From positions 1-8,034 of the forward strand of contig BNXY01000079.1 in NCBI GenBank assembly GCA_025999935.1: a stretch of DNA of 8,034 nucleotides, given 5' to 3'. The translations under genes and the position numbers were made by a program. The notes under the pieces were generated by a model. It was not told the origin of the DNA and ran no database searches. It saw only the letters and a program-made list of their open reading frames with translations. This DNA is from Bacteroidia bacterium. GTDB lineage: Bacteria > Bacteroidota > Bacteroidia > Bacteroidales > Azobacteroidaceae. Positions within the stretch are counted from its first letter, which is position 1. The number at the start of each line of letters is the position of its first letter. Below, piece by piece: positions 6,830 to 8,034 of the stretch.

Positions 6830-7735
6830 TTATTTTTTGGCAATGACAATCAACAAACTTCCGGCAGAAGCATTGAACAGGTATTGAAAAACAATGTATG
6901 GTAATAAGAGTAAAGAAATGAGTTTCCTTTTGGCCGGAGAGGTCATATTGTGTTTCAAAAAATATGAACTTTTAACATCGCCGGGAGATACCCGGACGAA
7001 TATTTCGGGTTGAAAATTTTCTTTAAGTAATAAATTTTCGACACTTTTGGGACTGTGAAGAATCAAATGTCTCGGAAGTTCAAGACTTCTCCAAAAATTT
7101 TTGTTCCCGGCCAATTGGGAGGCACTGTTGGGCGTTTCAAAGACAAAATAACCGCCGGGTTTGAGAATCCGGTAAACTTCATGTACTAAGCAAGCCGGCT
7201 CTTCGATATGTTCAAATACCTGAAACATGGTAACTAAGTCAAAAGAATTGTCTTCAATTGTTGCTGTGAAAATATCGCCTGCAAAGGTATGGTGTCCCTT
7301 GTTTTTCAGAATTTTCAAGGCATTGGTGTCCGGTTCCAATCCATGCGTTTCTTTCCCGGATTTTTTTAATATATCTAAGAAAATACCCTTTCCGCATCCG
7401 ATATCCAACACTTTTTCGGCATTTTTTATTATATTGAAATAAGGAAAAACCGATCGTTTGATGGGTTTAAATAACCATTTTTGGTTATTTAAAAATTGAT
7501 CCAATAAATTCAATAAGAACGGAATTTTACCGGTTTCCACATGGGCGTAGTAATCTTTGGGATAAATCTTATCAAAATCTTCCGGTTTAGGAAACGGATG
7601 TTGAAACAAAATTTGACAATCAGGGCAACGATAAACTGCGTATTCATCCGAATTCTTAGGATATTGATAATCTTTGGTATGGGTATAGAAAGATATATTT
7701 TTAGTCTTACAGATGGGGCATTCTAAAATAGTCAT
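6830..7735 (-). CDS. Class I SAM-dependent methyltransferase with N-terminal zinc ribbon
   Basis: A 301-residue protein. The N-terminus has two CPxC knuckles (C6/C9 and C37/C40), forming a probable structural zinc ribbon. The Rossmann domain shows motif I VLDIGCGKG (109-117), the acidic ribose-binding strand end at E134 (GLEPD), FDLVTMFQVFEHIEEP (165-180) and LKPGGYFVFETPN (191-203). LELPRHLILHSPKSV (218-232) is typical of the Methyltransf_23-like group common in polysaccharide loci. The C-terminus has a hydrophobic stretch (about 272-285) that may touch the membrane. The target is unknown: a sugar O- or C-methylation fits the context, but other substrates are possible. It runs convergently to the glycosyltransferases, has its own predicted promoter, and carries a perfect hairpin within codons 81-90. 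The start is the first ATG, preceded by an A-rich leader. Confidence 0.9.
   Translation of the reverse strand: MTILECPICKTKNISFYTHTKDYQYPKNSDEYAVYRCPDCQILFQHPFPKPEDFDKIYPKDYYAHVETGKIPFLLNLLDQFLNNQKWLFKPIKRSVFPYFNIIKNAEKVLDIGCGKGIFLDILKKSGKETHGLEPDTNALKILKNKGHHTFAGDIFTATIEDNSFDLVTMFQVFEHIEEPACLVHEVYRILKPGGYFVFETPNSASQLAGNKNFWRSLELPRHLILHSPKSVENLLLKENFQPEIFVRVSPGDVKSSYFLKHNMTSPAKRKLISLLLLPYIVFQYLFNASAGSLLIVIAKK
7466..7493 (-). repeat. Perfect 12-bp inverted repeat inside the methyltransferase gene
   Basis: TTTAAATAACCA at 7466-7477 is the exact reverse complement of TGGTTATTTAAA at 7482-7493, with a 4-nt TTTT spacer. The arms encode parts of residues 81-90 (around LNNQKWLFK). In the mRNA this would fold into a 12-bp stem with a tetraloop of A residues. 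No T-run follows on the coding strand, so it does not look like a terminator. Confidence 0.9.
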
Positions 7736-7749
7736 TTTTAATTTTTATA

Positions 7750-7779
7750 CAAAAGTACAATTTTTTTTGTTAAGAACAA
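7750..7779 (-). promoter_or_regulatory. Bacteroidota-type promoter for the methyltransferase
   Basis: Reading the - strand, TTG at 7779-7777 (-33 element) is followed after exactly 19 nt by TACTTTTG at 7757-7750, a full match to the -7 consensus TAnnTTTG recognised by the primary sigma factor of this phylum. The ATG at 7735 is only 14 nt after the -7 box, so the transcript would have a very short leader (roughly 7-10 nt), made of A-rich sequence without Shine-Dalgarno. Confidence 0.65.
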
Positions 7780-7792
7780 TGTTTGTTTCCAA

Positions 7793-8034
7793 TTAATTCT
7801 GAATAATTAGCCGGCAACTTTCCCGCTCATTAACCCCTTTCACAATGTATATTCCTGAATTCAAGTCTCTCACATCAACCCGGATATTGTATCCACCTGC
7901 AAAGGTTTTCCTAACACATCCCTGCAAATCATAAATATTAACAGTCTGCGTTTTCCCTGAATTGTAATAGAAATATCCCTCTTTTACCGGATTCGGATAA
8001 ACAGCCAACCCTTGATTTTCTATCGAATTATTTG
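7793..8034 (-). CDS. C-terminus of a T9SS-secreted protein (type A sorting domain), 5' end outside window
   Basis: The - strand frame is open from the right edge to TAA at 7793-7795, giving 80 residues. They match the type A C-terminal sorting domain of the type IX secretion system in all its landmarks: VYPNP near the start, VNIYDLQG, then VRDLNSGIYIVKG and the closing strand CRLIIQN. This domain directs a protein across the outer membrane and is cleaved off there, after which cargo is often attached to A-type LPS at the surface. The functional part of the protein is not in the window, so its activity is unknown. A TTG at 8008-8006 could be mistaken for a start, but the frame continues upstream without a stop (NNSIENQG precedes it), so the real start lies beyond 8034. 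The domain ends 57 nt before the methyltransferase start. Confidence 0.92.
   Translation of the reverse strand, partial: NNSIENQGLAVYPNPVKEGYFYYNSGKTQTVNIYDLQGCVRKTFAGGYNIRVDVRDLNSGIYIVKGVNERESCRLIIQN

Noticed and set aside
7793..8008. A complete 71-residue protein starting at TTG 8008
   Set aside because: The frame continues open to the window edge with CTD-like linker residues before it, and a sorting domain is never a stand-alone protein. It is the tail of a larger gene.
1..8034. CRISPR arrays, tRNA/rRNA genes, insertion sequences or attachment sites
   Set aside because: No spaced direct repeats, tRNA-like cloverleaf sequence, transposase motifs or terminal inverted repeats were seen on either strand.

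Overview
The window looks like part of a surface-polysaccharide (O-antigen, capsule or exopolysaccharide) gene cluster from a member of the Bacteroidota, most likely Bacteroidales. Three things point to this phylum. The protein entering from the right edge ends in a canonical type A C-terminal sorting domain of the type IX secretion system. Starts have A-rich rather than Shine-Dalgarno leaders. One promoter fits the Bacteroidota -33/-7 pattern. I cannot name the genus.

Layout, left to right: (1) the last 44 codons of an unidentified + strand gene (3-137); (2) four + strand glycosyltransferases (169-1302, 1310-2374, 2371-3564, 3569-4609) with gaps of 4 to 31 nt or a 4-nt overlap, so almost certainly one transcript; (3) a 45-nt gap with a small AT-rich hairpin and an exact 20-bp tandem duplication of the start region of the next gene; (4) a radical SAM protein with a Twitch/SPASM-like C-terminus (4655-5725), overlapping by 4 nt a fifth glycosyltransferase (5722-6804); (5) a convergent - strand methyltransferase with an N-terminal zinc ribbon (6830-7735) and its own predicted promoter; (6) the C-terminus of a T9SS cargo protein (7793-8034, - strand). 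No gene-free stretch exceeds 300 bases.

How the genes work together (inference): the five GT-B fold enzymes would each add one sugar to a lipid-linked repeat unit on the cytoplasmic face of the inner membrane. The radical SAM enzyme and the methyltransferase would alter a sugar or the chain. No polymerase, flippase, priming transferase or nucleotide-sugar synthesis gene is visible, so this is an internal or end portion of a larger locus. Hand-counted rows suggest that the first two GT genes and the fourth are AT-rich (about 27-30% GC in sampled rows), while the radical SAM/GT pair is near 48-57%. That points to a mosaic assembled from different sources.

I see no clearly new system. The items most worth checking are the duplicated start region, the radical SAM enzyme in a glycan locus, two GTs lacking the usual EX7E glutamates, and a perfect 12-bp hairpin inside the methyltransferase gene.
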